Origin: Phoebastria nigripes
Lineage: Eukaryota; Chordata; Aves; Procellariiformes; Diomedeidae
Direction of reading: 5' to 3'
DNA: 64,000 nt
Assembly (NCBI GenBank): GCA_035582835.1
Contig: JAYKAV010003266.1
Span: 4,592,672 to 4,656,671, forward strand
Made by a program: the position numbers and the translations under genes. Of this stretch, positions 1 through 14,500 are shown in pieces. The notes under the pieces were generated by a model. The model searched no databases and was not told where the DNA came from. It worked only from the letters and a program-made list of their open reading frames with translations. Positions within the stretch are counted from its first letter, which is position 1. Every line of letters begins with the position of its first letter.

Positions 1-1512
<1,512 letters not shown>

Positions 1513-4500
1513 TCAAGGAAGACTATGGGTCAGGTGGGAGCACGTGCCACCAGACAGACATGGGATGCTCCACAGCACCCAGGACCGGCAACTCATGGAG
1601 GGGAGACCACAAAGTGGAGAGTCATCAGCTCTACTGGGTCTTGGTGGCAACCCAAAGGCTTTGAGCTGGTGATTTCCATCCATAATTGGGTATGGGAGAC
1701 ACAAAACAACCCCAACCCATGCCGGGACCCACGTCTCCTCTGCACCCTTCAGACTCACACACACCAATGTCTGGGAAGGGGGAAAATAAAATCATCAGAA
1801 AGCGCAGAGCTGCTGCTTTACGTTTCTGCCCACAGAAGTGCCTGGCTGGGCAGAGCCCAGCAGGTCAGAAGGACTCCAAGGAAGAACAGAAACCAGTCCC
1901 AGGGCAAAGCAGCCACCAGTAAGTCCCTTCGAGGTCCACCAAGGAGCCGGGCAGCCCTGGGCTTTGCAGGGAGAGGTTCAGAGCATCCCAAGCTTTCATT
2001 TCTGCATGTAACATGCCTGCCTGCCTACTTTGATCTCCCCTCCATGCTCCCCGGGTGCCAGCAAGAACGAGAGCTGTGGGTGCTGCCTGGGCAAAGGGGA
2101 CCAGCACCATCCGGGGAAAGCAGGTACCAAGCCTTGGCCACGCAGGCTGGCCCGGGCCCTGGAGATGTCAGGGCTCGGGGACCACCTGGAGCTCAGGGAC
2201 ACCCAGCAGGACCCCAGAAGGGTTTCCCGAGCATCAGATGTGTCCAGAATAGGAGAGGCCGAAGAGAAAACCTTGCTCCTGCCCCAGCCAGCACTGCTAA
2301 GGTCTCCCTTTGGCTTCCTGCCCCAGGAAGGACAGATCCAACCTCACCCCACGAGGTCCTGTCCACCCAAGCCATAAATAAGCCATTTAAATTAACCAGA
2401 GCTGCCGCACCTCGCACAGTACATTAGAATGATTTAGCACCGGAGGATCATACGATGCTTCACACTTACACAGCACTTTACATCTCCAAAACACACCACA
2501 GATGTTAATTTATCTTAAAGATGGAAAAGGCTTATTAAATTATCAAGCCCAGATTCTCCCTACTAGCATGAAGCTCCCTACCAAAGATGTACTGAATACC
2601 CAGGCAGCCCCATCCATCATCCCCTCGTCCCACACCCAGGCAGGTACCCCACACCTCTCCCGGGTGCAGCCCGACACCTCCCTGGCACAATGCAAGGGCT
2701 GGCAGAGCCCTGCCCAAAGCCTGGGCAAGGTTTTAAATTCAGCAGCGATATAATCNCAGGACCTGGAGCTCAGTCAGCGGCCACGGTACAGCCTCACCGT
2801 GGCTACACGGCTGCAGAGACGGCGACAGCCCTACCTGGAGCCAGCACAGCCCAGGGAAGGGTCCAGCCCTCTCACCTTCCCGCAGATGCTGCTTTACTGT
2901 CAGGACAGAGCAAACGGAGGAGGAACAGCCCAGGGCATCGCCAATGCCACACTTCCCCATGCCTTAGGTGCAGAACAGCAATCCCCAGCTCTTAGAGGAC
3001 TTTCCCCCTCTCCTGCTCCCTCTAATCCAGTTTAGGAATAATTCAGTAATTGCCACTTGCGGGAGCACAAATGCTGCTGGAGCCACAGGGGTCTGCAATG
3101 GATCCCAGTAATCCCCCGGGCTCAGCAGGCACCNGGGTCATGCCAGATGCCCAAATCAGCTCAGGCTGCCTTTGGCCTCACCCCTCACCACTCCCCATTA
3201 AGCAATTAGCCAATTCCCAGCAGCAGAGACACCTGGGTGGGCTTGGAGGGGACAGGGAGAGGTTTGGGGTCTGTAGAGATCCTAGTTTGTCTTATAAGAT
3301 CAAGCCACCCTGCTGGGAGCCCAAAATTTTGGTACCTGCCTCTTAATGATGGTGCTTCACCACCACAGCTCCCTGGTTAAATACCAGTACCGTCCCATGC
3401 CAACACCTCGTCCGACCCGTCCCTGCCCCGCGGCTGGGAGAAGCCCCCGTCCCGGCAGGCACAGCACTGGCTGGGTGGTGGCAGACCAAGGATGGNGGGG
3501 ACTTGCACCAGAGCCACCCAGGTCTCCCAACCCTCCCAGCCCCCACGACCCACCCCATCCTCCTCCGTTCCTGCTCCCAGGCTGCATCTCACAGTTTCTC
3601 CTTTGTTTCTCCCTTATTTTCCCCTCTCCCACTCCCCCCTCTCTCTCTCTATTAAATGCAATACCGGTGTTATAAACCCACGACTCCACCTGAATGCTAA
3701 AAGGCCCGTGGAAAAGAGCAGCCACCCTTCTACCTACCTACCTGCATGCATCTTACAAGTATAAGATGAAAAAAGGGAGAGATGGAGAAGGAGTGGGAGA
3801 GGGAAAGGAAGGAACCTTTATCAAAGCACAAATAGGATTACTCTCTGTGACAATCTGCTTTGTGCTCCTTTCTGAGGGGCTGTGATCTGCTCGTTGGGTA
3901 TCTGTGACCGGGAGCCGGTGCACGAGACTCGATTAAAATTCCGCTCAGCAGGCGAGGTGCTTGTCTGGCAATCGTTCATCCTGGGGAGGGAACGGCGGGG
4001 GGCTGCTCCACGCCTGTTCTCCTTCCATCCTCCCTGCCTTGCCTGCAGCGGTGCTGGCCAAAGGATGGACACGGGGGCTTGGGATGGAGACGATGCATGC
4101 AGCGTGCCCGTGCGACGTGGGTAAGCGGGCATGGAAAGCAGCGGTGCCCATGTCAAAGGAGATTTGGGGGCAGGAATGCAACCCTGCCTTTCCAGAGGAT
4201 CCTTTCCCAGTGAATTTTTCTCTACAAAGTGGTTTAGTTTAAATAGATCCCTGCCTCCTCAGCAGGGCACTGGTGATGGAGACTTCCCAGCTATTCCCCC
4301 ATGACACCACGCATCCCGTCCAAGCCCAGATGCCTGGGGTGCGTCTGGGTTTAACCCTCGGGGTGCCCGTCCTGCTCGAACCCCTGCTGGAAAACGAAGC
4401 CTAGAAAATACCTGTTGATCTACAGGCTACGAACTGGAAGCTGTATTTTAATAAACAACTGGAAAGAGCTTTTCTCTCTCACCCCTCTGCCGTAGATGGA

Positions 4501-5403
4501 AGTGAAAATAAAATACCAGTTCCCAAATGACCATTTCATAGACTTCTGCCTTTTTCCCCCTCTGCCTTTTTGATCTCCTGGTCTACAATAGCCCAACTCC
4601 CGGCACCAGCTATTTTCTCAGATAAAAGACAAAAGTCCTTTTAGGTCCATAAAAGCAAAATGCAGGCAGGGAATTCAAGGTTCTTAGAAAGAAGAAGGAT
4701 GCGGTGGGGAGGGGGAGCTGGAAAGGTATCTCAGCCGCATATTTGGGCACCTNGCCTGGCTCATCGCCAGCCTGGGACAAATACCACGGTGGTGGTGGGG
4801 AAATCAGTGGGACCAGCTCTCCTGCACCCCAAGGCTCCCTTGTCCCATCAAGATCCAGNAGTAAACCCGGGGCAGGGGGATAAACCTCCTTCTTGCCTTA
4901 TTTTGAACCGAAAACCAGAGTCAGCATCATCTAGAAGCACCCCCAACCTGGAGAAATGTCCCTCAGGGTAAGAGAGCAGGCAGGAGCCGGGGTTGGGGGT
5001 GTCATCCTGCTCCCCCCAGCCCCTGGGTCAATGCACTGCTGTGATCAACCTCAAATGCACCACAAACACACCTCGATTTCGTACCCATTTCATTACCNCC
5101 GGCTTACGAGCTGATGCGACATTTTCTCTACCAGCGGCGGACAGAATCCCCTCCAGATCAGGGAGAATTAGGCAAAGGCGGCGATTTCAGCACGGCCCCA
5201 GCCGAGGCTTGGGGGCTGCAATGCTCCCAACTTAAACCATCAATCTGAACATCAACCTGAGCAGCCAGGAGGGAAGGAGCTGAAAAACAAATGGGCCATT
5301 GCACAGCCAGAGCCGCGCACGCCGGTCGGGAGCATCCCCACGAGAAGGGGCTCCTGCACCGGCCCCGCTGCTCCTGGCACCGGCCCCCCCACGCCAGAGA
5401 CGG

Positions 5404-5545
5404 GGTCGGCAGCAGCTAATTCCCTAACGATAATTATTAATTTCATGCATATCTTATGCAAACCTCTAGTTCACTGACAAGATGGAATTGATTTAATTAG
5501 AATTTTCATCATCGAGCCATTTGGACGGCAGCTTTTAATTAGGGA
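5404..5545. promoter_or_regulatory. AT-rich island inside the GRM4 intron, candidate enhancer
   Basis: About 140 bp of AT-rich sequence rich in homeodomain-type cores (several TAATTA/ATTAATT and TTTAATTAG motifs) and an ATGCAAA octamer-like string. It is set in DNA that is otherwise well above 60% GC. Composition and motif clustering are what is seen; an enhancer role is inference only. It could equally be a decayed insertion. Confidence 0.25.
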
Positions 5546-5734
5546 GAGTGTAAAGCACCGCAGGGGCTGGAGGAGCGAGGGGCTGAGCGGGGATGGTCAG
5601 GCCCTGGCGTCGGAGCAGAGCGAGCTGCAGCCCCCAGCCTGCTGCCCCTTCCCCGGGGCCGCAGGATCAGGCCCAGTACCAAGACAGGATCCAGCCCTCG
5701 GCATCTCCTCCCCACACCCCGCAGACCCTGGGCT

Positions 5735-5790
5735 GCTCACCAGGTCTCCGTGCCTCAGTTTCCCCAGCTGAAAATGGGGCCAGGGCAAGC
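5735..5790 (+). repeat. MIR-like SINE core fragment
   Basis: The string around 5750-5778 reads tgcctcagtttccc followed by a CTGAAAATGGGG match. This is the diagnostic core of the ancient amniote MIR SINE (cctcagtttcc..ctgtaaaatgggg). The flanks are too diverged to follow by eye. A chance match is unlikely for the joined core, but the boundaries are approximate. Confidence 0.5.
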
Positions 5791-6307
5791 AAATCGCTCA
5801 GGCATCGCAATGCACTGAAACAACGCGGAGCCGATAACAAATTCCTCCCTTTCCCAGCTCCGGTGCCACGAAAAGGCAGCCGCTCCGGGGTGACACACGA
5901 CAGCCACGCTCGAGGGGACACAGCTTGGGGCAGGGAGCAACGGAGTCCCCGACCTGCCCGCTCCTTTGCCGCGACCTGTTAAACAGAGCGTGTAAATCAG
6001 GCAGCTCCAACGCCGGGACTGACGCCGGCCGGGCACGGGCTGATCGGTCCCTTCAATAAATCTGGCTCTTGTCAAGAAATAAAGCACCGGGAAGCGTGGC
6101 AGCTGCGGGAGGATCTCATAGCCAGCCCTGGTGTGGGCTTATGCCGAAAGGAGATGGCTCATCCGGGGGTGCCGGAGGCAGACGTAAAACCAGTGATGAG
6201 AAAGAAAATCTTTTCTTAATTGCCCACAGACCCAGCTTCCCATGCCAGGGAGGCAGCTCCAGCAGAAAACCCCGGTGCTGCCAGAGAGCGGTTGCATCCC
6301 TTTTTCC

Positions 6308-6323
6308 AAAAAAAAAAAAAAAA
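6308..6323 (+). repeat. Poly(A) run, 16 nt
   Basis: Uninterrupted A-run in the GRM4 intron; it reads as poly(T) in the sense of GRM4 transcription. No recognisable retroelement body precedes it. Confidence 0.95.
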
Positions 6324-8928
6324 CCCCAGCTCCCATCCCAGCTGAGAGCAAAGCAGAGAGCCACGGCCGCTGCCCTTCAGCAGGCTCCTTGTCGGACCTG
6401 TCATCCCCTCTGCCTTCNGCCTCCCGCTCCTCCTCGCAGAGCCATGCCGTGGCCGGGGACCGAGGGGGGAGTTGCCGCTGCGGCTGGGGGCTGTGGGGCC
6501 GGGGCAGCCCGGGGGAGCCAGGCAGCTGCAATTTGTTTTAATAAACCCAGCGACGAACAAGGAAATGAAGTGGCAGGAGCGTCGTGGGTGATTAATCAGA
6601 GCGTCCCCCGGCCGATCTCCACCTTCCCGGCTTCATGAAGGTTATTTACCCACTGAGTGGGGAAGCATGGTGCCGAATGCAGCATCCCTCCCATCCCACC
6701 TCCCCCAAAGCCTCGGGGCATCCCCCATGGCAGGGAGAAGACACGAGCCGGGGGGGCTCAGCACCGGGGGCCTGATCCAGCTCCGCACCCCTCCGGCTGC
6801 AGCAACCCGGCCCCAGGCAGCAAAACCTCGCGTGCCTGCAGGTGCGGAGCACACCCGGCTCCCGCCGCGCACGCGAGGGGCAGCGTCCTCCATTGGGTGA
6901 ATTATTCATGCTGTACAACACCCCTGTGCTAAAAAGAGCTGCTACACTCACTGCCACGAAGAAAACAAGCACCTCAAAGTGTCCGGCACGTGTGGAGTCC
7001 ATCCTCTCACCAGGGATGCTCCTCACCCCGGCTGAGCACTCGAGCTCCATCATGTCCCAGCTCTTTCTGGATGGGGTTGAAAAATGCCCCCCAGACCTTG
7101 ACACAGCTTTTTGGGGATCACATTTTGCAGGGGACGGACCTGGTTCCTTTGACACCATCATTGCTGTGGTGGTTCAGGAGAAATTGGGTAGAGCTGGGGC
7201 TGGAAAGCCAGCAGAAAGGGGTGGGAAGGAGCTGGATCGTGCCAGAAAGCTTTTGCAGTGACGCCAGAGAGATGCTATCGCAAGGAACCGAGACCGGAGA
7301 TTTGGGGGAAGGTTTTTCTGCAGGCAGAGCTACGAGGAGTGATGAAACCGGCTTGGACAGAGGATGCCACATCTGCAAGTTGTTCCACTGATGTACAGCT
7401 TTAATTAGGCAGTGGCATCTAACGAAGGACACGTTATTTATTTATGTAGCGTGGGAGCAACAAAACCCCTGGCAGGGAGGGGCAAGGCTCGCCGCCAGTG
7501 GGGGAGGGCTGGTGGGCTGTGCGGGAGGGGAGCAGGGATGGAGCAGNGTGGGATGCACAGGAAGGGAGCGTGGGATGGGACGAGGGACCATGGAGGGGGA
7601 CAGCATCATCCCAGGGCAGGAACGGCCACCTCCACCATGCGTATGGTCGGAGGTAGAGATGGGGCTGCTCCAAGCTCCCGGGGATAAACTGGGGGGGGGG
7701 CACTTGCACGGTGGGATGCAGATCTGCTGCGACCCACCTACCGCTGCCGGGAGCAGGGCAAGGGGAGCCGTGGTTGAAATGCGGCTCAGCAAAAGGAGGG
7801 GACGGCCCCCGCCTGCAACCCGATGGGTGCTCGGGTGGGAGCGCACACCCAGGCGCTGGGGTGGGCAGGGGGGGGAAGCTGTTTGCTCCTCACCTCGTTG
7901 TACTTTCTAATTGATTTTGTGCCTGTGCCACTCGCTGGATGTGCTACAACCCTCCCGGAGAACCACTTCAGCGATTTAAAAATCAAAGTATTTAAAGGGC
8001 ACTTGAAATGCCCCTGCGCTTCCCCCCCTCACCAGCTGCCTGCAGGGAGGGGGCACCGAGCCCCATCCAGGGCAGGCATCCCCGGTGCTTCCTCCAGCAT
8101 CGGGCGCGGGTCCCCCTGTTTCAGTTCCCAGCACTTCACACCAGCATCCCCTTGATGGGGGAACGTCNAGGGCTCCTGGCGCGGGCGCTGAGGGGGACAT
8201 GAGCAGTACTCGCCTCGTGCCAGGATGCCATGGCAGGAGCCAGAGCTCCGGCAAGTGTCATTCCCAAGGGAATGGGCAAAGGCAACCGCCTGCGCAGCAG
8301 CAAAGGGAAGGCAAACGCTTTGCTGAACCTCAGAGCGGAGTCACCCGCGCTTAAAGGTCAGCAGCGGCGTGAAATGGAAGTTGCCTTATTTTCATTTTAA
8401 GCATGTCCCTGCCATAAACCCACTATTTGAATAACAAAGAGCAGCAGCAGCTCTCAGGTCGTGACGGGGGGAAGAGCCTCCTCGAGCCCCCCCTGACCCC
8501 TCTGCCGCTGCAGGAAGACGGCTGTGCCCAGCGAGGCGGGCTGAGACCCCACATCCCATGGGAATGATGTCCCTGTGCTGGGGACCGCCGGGGAGCGCAC
8601 CCACTCTGCACCCACCCGCATGCCCACCCCGTCACCCCCACACAGGGATTCACTGCTGTCTAGGAAGGGTTGAGCTCATCCTGCATCGTCCCCTCCCAGG
8701 GATTTCGAGGTCTCCATCCTCTACCTGCCTCCTCACCGCTGGGCTGAGATCAGCTCTGGATTTTAAAGTTGCTGGGGACACCCAGGGCTTCGCTTGCCCT
8801 CGCCAGGCCACCGGCAGCACCAGTGCCCGGGTGCAAGGCTGGGGCATGGGTGCATCTGGACTCGGTGACATCCTTCCTGCACGGGTCACGGCTGCTTTGC
8901 CCAAGGATCAAAATTGGAGGAAAAGGGG

Positions 8929-8952
8929 AAAAAAAAAAAAAAAAAAAAAAAA
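8929..8952 (+). repeat. Poly(A) run, 24 nt
   Basis: Uninterrupted A-run in the GRM4 intron, again poly(T) in the GRM4 sense. The preceding sequence shows no known SINE or LINE that I can recognise. Confidence 0.95.
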
Positions 8953-9039
8953 CACCTAGAAAGGATGTAGGTACCCTCCACTCCTCCGACTGTCACTCTC
9001 CTGCCTCCTTTCCCGCTGCCTGCCTCCCTCCTCCTCTCT

Positions 9040-9170
9040 GAGGCAAGCATTCAATCTTTTTTGTCTCGGCAAATAGCTTTTAAGTTTCTCCCGCTCCCTC
9101 TAATTTATATTATTTTAATTATTGAATAGCCCTCTCACTCATCGCCTGGAACATTAACATGTTTTTAAAA
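9040..9170. promoter_or_regulatory. AT-rich island in the GRM4 intron, candidate conserved element
   Basis: About 130 bp with TTTAAG, TAATTTATATTATTTTAATTA-type strings and a run ending in TTTTTAAAAAAGGG, sharply AT-rich against its surroundings. No coding potential. Regulatory function is inferred only from composition and isolation. Confidence 0.2.
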
Positions 9171-10098
9171 AAGGGACGCAGAAAAATCAAACTCCATCAG
9201 CGATCTGTTTTTTCCGTCTTTGCTAACAGCTTCCAGCCCTCCCAGGAGGGCACCCGGCGCTCTCAGCATGCCGGGCCAGCGGAGGAAGAAGAGGGGGGAA
9301 AAGGAAAACGGCATCAGCCCTGCAGAACCAAGGGGTTCCGGGGTGCTGGGAGGGGAGGCAGAGCCGGGACCCTGCTCCAGGGGTAGCACAGGGCTCCCAC
9401 CGCTGCTGGGTGTGCGGAGTATTTACATTTCTCCCTGCCATTTGCTGCGGAGAGGGCTCTTGTTCAAACACTCTCTCTAACCCAGGGACGTTGCTGTGGA
9501 TAAATAAATGTACAGCGAAGGGGAAAGTAATTCCAAACTCCTCGGCTTTCCTGCGGCTGGCACNGAGAACGGGAGGGAAAGCCAGCCCTCGTCCCACCGC
9601 AGCCCTGAGCACCCTGTTCCCCCCTGCACACCCAGGGCCGGCGACACAGGACAAGTGTCCCCAACCTGGCTGATGTCCCCTGGGCTGGAGCACGGAGCGT
9701 CCTTGCACCCCGTCGGCAACAGCTGCCTCCATCCCAGCAGTGAACGCAGCAACCCTGCAGCTCCCCAGCCATTTGGCTCAGGTGTGACCTTACATTTTGG
9801 GGGTATAATCCACGGCCCCTTATCGAGCCATCCCCTGTAGCCGGTGTCAGGGTGGTCTATGTTGAAATGCTCCCAACTATCAGCTGCTTGCAGGCAGGCA
9901 AGTCAAGAGCGTTAGTCTATACAGCCACAGGCAGGGAGGTGCCCAGCGTGTCTTATATGATAGCAAAGAGCATCTTACACCCAGGGTGCTGAGCAGAACG
10001 GCCAGGGTCCCTTCNGGTGACACCACTCCCGCAGACTGGCCAAGCCCCCTCAAGTAACAGCCGGGGAGGGGGTCAAGGGCTGCACCCCAGAAACCCTC

Positions 10099-10256
10099 GG
10101 GGAGCTCCCAGGGAGGCTGGACCCTCTCCAGCCTCAGAGGTTTTCAAGATCCACCACAACCAAGCCCTGAGCAACCTGGTCTGACCCCAGAGACAGCCCC
10201 AGTGGGCACGGGCGGTGGGCTGAGCTCCCCACGGTCCCTTCCAGCCTGAGTTATCA
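10099..10256 (+). mobile_element. CR1 LINE 3' fragment
   Basis: The order of short matches is typical of the avian CR1 3' end: cccagggaggctgg, then a 'ttttcaagatcc' stretch (consensus ttcaa.acccg), then 'caagccctgagcaacctggtctgacccc', and finally 'ggtcccttccagcctgagttatca' (consensus ggtcccttccaacc..a.gattctgtg). It is 5'-truncated, as most CR1 copies are, and strongly diverged, so it is old. It lies antisense to GRM4, about 330 bp downstream of the first coding exon. Confidence 0.8.
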
Positions 10257-10583
10257 CACCCCACACCCATCCTCAGCCCACCTCCCCATCCATCCCCTGC
10301 AAGGCGACCTCTCTCCCGCAGCCCCGCTGACGCCAGGAACATCAGCATCAGCCACGAAGACGGGGGAGAAGAGATAAAAAAATCCTCCTGCTAAAAGTGT
10401 CGTCACTGGAGGGGGATGGAGGAAGGGATCCCCGGGGACCTGGGGGAGGCAGGAGAAGGGTTTTAAAGACACTGGCTCCTGCCTGCCCCCAGCCGCGGAG
10501 GAAGAGGCACGCATGGAGAAACACTGCAAAAACACCTGTGGTGGTTTCACCAAGTGGTTATTTTTACCCTCGCCAAGCCCTAC

Positions 10584-11102
10584 CTTGAAGAGCCGCAGGA
10601 TGTTGGCCACCATGATGGAGACGGAGCTGCCTGAGGCACCGATGACACCGACCACCCGCTCCGGTTTGGTGATGATGGGGGGACCGCCGTTGACACAGCG
10701 CACCTCGGTGCTGTCCTTCTCAATGAGGGCTTGCACGAAGGTCAGCGACTGCTCCAAGGCGTGCGTGTCCCGCGAGCACGTGTCCAGGATGCGGGCGCCC
10801 AGGGTGATGTTGGGGAGCAGGTCGGGGTCGTTGTTGATGCGGTCCAGGGCGAAGAGCATGGCCTCCAGGCGATGGATGCCCTTCTCCTTCTTCAGCTCCC
10901 CGCAGGCTTTGCCCTCCACGCCCCGGCCGTGCACGGGGAAGAGCCCCCCGAGCGTGATGTCCCCGTCGATGCGGATGGAGTTCATGTGCGGGTAGCCCTG
11001 GCCTTTGGGCTTGGCGGCACCCCCGGGCGCCCACCCCCAGCTCCAGGCACTCAGGAGGAGGCAGAAGGAGAGACGCTCCATGCAAAAATAACCCCCACTC
11101 AT
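10584..11102 (-). CDS. GRM4: GRM4 first coding exon (signal peptide and start of ligand-binding domain)
   Basis: This exon encodes the N-terminus of metabotropic glutamate receptor 4, 173 codons from the ATG at 11102 to LRLFK and then donor GTAGGG. A hydrophobic signal peptide (core LSFCLLL) is followed by [15 protein letters not shown], the [11 protein letters not shown] motif, [16 protein letters not shown], the [20 protein letters not shown] stretch and [17 protein letters not shown]. With the ATG at 11102 the numbering equals that of human mGluR4 (M40-N41), so the glutamate-contacting K74, R78 and S159 fall at the same positions. A second in-frame ATG at 11081 (MERLSF) would give a signal peptide shorter by seven residues and cannot be excluded. 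The frame stays open upstream of 11102 to about 11483, so no in-frame stop decides the start. The exon leaves in phase 0, matching the exon at 1182-1398. The product is a Gi/o-coupled class C receptor at presynaptic membranes. Confidence 0.96.
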
Positions 11103-11389
11103 CGCCAAAGCCGTGCTGGGGCAGAGCTTGCAGCCCAAAACCCAGCGGCAGTCAGGGAGCGAGGCTGGTGCGGGCGGGCGGCATGGCTCCCCACGGGCTC
11201 CCGCTCGCGGCACTGTCAGCGGCTCCCGTCGGTGATACCGGTCCCCGGGGAGCAGCAAGCAGACAGGCTGCAGGAGGGTGCCGGGGTCTGCATGGCTACG
11301 CCGGGGAGAAGAGGTGGCGGCAGCGATGTGAGCACAAGCAAAACTTCGGGTCCTTCCTCCAGAGCCCTTGGGTGGGGAAAGGACAGGAG

Positions 11390-11411
11390 GGAGGGAGAGA
11401 GAGAGAGAGAA
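11390..11411 (+). repeat. GA dinucleotide microsatellite
   Basis: A short (GA)n tract preceded by gaggg units, about 300 bp upstream of the GRM4 start codon. In GRM4 sense it is a CT tract. Confidence 0.9.
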
Positions 11412-11496
11412 AATTAAGCAGGAGGATGAAGAGGACATCAGCCATTCCGAGCTTTCATCAGGGAGCCTGGCAGAAATTAGCACTGGGGGTTATTGC

Positions 11497-11518
11497 AAAA
11501 AAAAAAAAAAAAAAAAAA
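11497..11518 (+). repeat. Poly(A) run, 22 nt
   Basis: Uninterrupted A-run about 400 bp upstream of the GRM4 start codon. It reads as poly(T) in the GRM4 sense. Confidence 0.95.
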
Positions 11519-14500
11519 GATTTGGGATTCGCTTGATTTTTGATTCACACCAGCAGCTTTGGCTCAGCCCAAACCGCATCCAGGCAGAGGGGCCAGAGCA
11601 GTGGCCCCCGGCTCACTCTGCCCTGAGGAGCGGGACCAGGGCTGGAGGGAGGCCCTGGGACCCGTCCCATCCCGTCCCCTCTTTGGGGAGCTGCTGGGGC
11701 AGGACAGACCCTGAGATGATGCTCGGAGGGGGTCAAACCCCACATGCACCCACAGCCCTGGTCCTTGCCTGCCCTAGAGCATCCCTCCTGCCCCAGGGCA
11801 CAGCCGGGCACAGGAACCAAACGACTGCCTTAAAGCTGAGCTTGATTTAAACCCTGAGCTGATTTGGGGAGAAACCTGCTCTTTAAACAGCCACTCCATC
11901 GAGTGGCAAGTCCCCTCCTCTCCTGAGCAGCCCCTGCTGTGCCCACCTGCCCCTTCCTTGTCCCCATCGATGGCCCAGCCAGACACAAGCTCCTGTCCCC
12001 AGCAAAGCCAGCTGAGGCTGAAGATCTTCCCAAGCCTCCTCCCACATCTGCCAGGCACACGGCGGGGGTCACGGACACGAGCCATCCCCCATCCCCTGCA
12101 CCACCGAGCTCAAGCAAGGGAGGTGCCGAAGGAGCTGGGGGCTGTTTCCCAACGGGTTTTTCAATCGTTTGCCACGAGCCCCCACATCTCGAGCGCTGCG
12201 CTGCAAACCGAGCGGGCTGGGAGCTGATCTGTGCCTGAAGCAAGAGCCGACGTGGCCAGGCACCGACGAAACCCAGCATTACGGATCTGAATCGCTACCC
12301 TAAGCATTGCTGCTCCTACCGCTCTTCCTTTGGGCCACTGATTTCTGAACCAGCAGCTGCTTCCTTGCAAGCATCCGCTATCGACAGCTTCCAGCAGCAA
12401 ATATCAACAGCACCGAGGGCTCGCCCAAGCTCGTGGAGGGGGAGTTTGGCTTTCTGGCTGCCCCAGGCAAGCAACCCAAGGGTCCACTCAAATTAAAAGT
12501 AGCAAGGATGGTCAGCTGCATGCCAAGAGTATCGGGCTGCAAAGGCCCTCAGACCCTGAGCTGNGTGCCCATGGGGGAAGGAGGGAGCGAATGGTCCCTT
12601 GGGAAACTGGAGGCTAAACTGGTGGTGAAGGCACTGGGAGCGGCGCCTGGGTGATGCCCACAGGCTGTGCCAAGCACACACGCTGCATCCCGACCCGCAT
12701 CCCAACGCCTCCCCGAGGGCCACGGCGCATTGGCAGCCCTGGCACCGAGCGCGGTCCGCGGGGAGCATTTCGGCACCGCCGGCTGCTCTCTCCCAAGAAG
12801 CAGCAATCGAAGAGCAGCCCTGCCCTGCAGCGCGGCGCAGGGGGGAGGCACCCTTGGGTGTCCCCATTAACCATCGAACAGCATGGGGTGAGATTTGGTC
12901 CTTTCACCAGGTGGAAAAAAGCCACCACTCTTGCTAAGTGCCACCCTGCCCTGCTGCCCCAGCACACCGGTGCCCGCACAGTATCTCAGAGGTGCTGGCT
13001 CCTCCAGAGCCAGCGCCGGAGCTGGCAGAGAGGGCTCAGCCCATCCCAGCCCCTCCATCCTGGCCCCACGCCCTCGCGGGAGCCTCCTGCTCGCAGCCGG
13101 GGGGAGTCCGGGGGGTCTGACCTCTCACGATCCTCCCGCAACCCCCCGTGCTCTCACCTTGTCTCTTTTGCTTTCACCACAGAGCCCCTCGAGTGGGCAC
13201 AGGGTGCTGCCACAGTCTTGGCTCCGAGATCGCTGCAGGACAGCCCTTCGTCCCCCTCCCCGCGCCCCAGAACTGCCCCTGCCCAAGCAGGGCAGCCCTC
13301 TGCCTCAGTTTCCCCTTTGGGGGAAGGCTCTCCCCTGCAGCCCGTCCCTGCTGTCTCCAAGCAGCCGCTGATGGATGCTGCGAAGGCAGCGCATGATTAA
13401 TGCAAGGCACCAAAAAGCAGAGGAGAGCCGAGCAGACAAATGCATTCCCCAAGCAGGACGGGCTGCAACAGTGAGACCAAAGAAACAGCTTAAATTAATC
13501 TCAGCTCAAGCGCAGAGCCCGGCATCCGAGCCGGATCCTCAGCCAGCCCCACGGGGTGCTGCCTGCCAGAGCCAGCCATGCCGAGCCCCTTTACACCACG
13601 GAGGAGGTTCCCAGCTCCGCAGCCACCCCAGCCAGGAGGGCCCTTGCCTCAACTCACCTCCATAAATTATGCACATCCCTGCCTGTTGGAGCCACTTGAA
13701 GGCCCATCTCCAAAGTGTTTCTGACAGCCGGGGCTTTTAAGCAACCAGAATTACCCTGTGCCGAGCTCTTTGCTTCAAACAGCAGGAGCTTGGGAGTGCT
13801 GCGGCACGACACCTGCCTGCCCCAGCCTGCCCCGCCGCCGGGAGAGCCCCGGTGAGCACAGCCCCACTGGGATGGGGATCAAGGACAGGGATCAACCCTC
13901 TGCATGGTCCCGTCTCCTTTGCAAGAACCATCCCATGCATCGGCAGCGGGAGCGGTGCACGGGAAAGTAGCTCCTGCTACAGCCTGGAAGCGGGTCAGGC
14001 TCTGCCCGTGGCGAGGAGGCAGATGATGGGGAGACCCAGAGATGCTCAAACACCGCAGCCCCCCCACGCAGCCCCATGCCAGCTGAAATCAGGTCATTTC
14101 TTGCGTCCTACCCCAGGAACCGCGACATTTCTGCCCATCGGAGAAGGTGCGATGGGTCACCACGTGGACCCGCTCCCAGGAAAATCCTCCGAGCCCATGG
14201 CAGATCCCGCGGAGCTGGCAGTGCCCCCAGAGCCCACAGCCTCTCCCTTTCTTATTTTAAGCTTTTTCCTCTCTGTTCTCTCCCCTTTGTGCCTCCTTTG
14301 ATCATATAATCTGAACGAACTGAAGGTAAAAATATCACAGCAGGCAAGAAGAAAGCGCAAATAATGGGGAGGGGAGGGGGGAGCTGGTTTGAATCCCTGG
14401 CTGAATCATTAGGGGAGACGCAGCCTGAATTACCTGATAAGCCTGTGCTGCAAACGGCCTGAGCGCTCGTNGGGAAGGGGCAGGAGATGAGCATCCCCTT

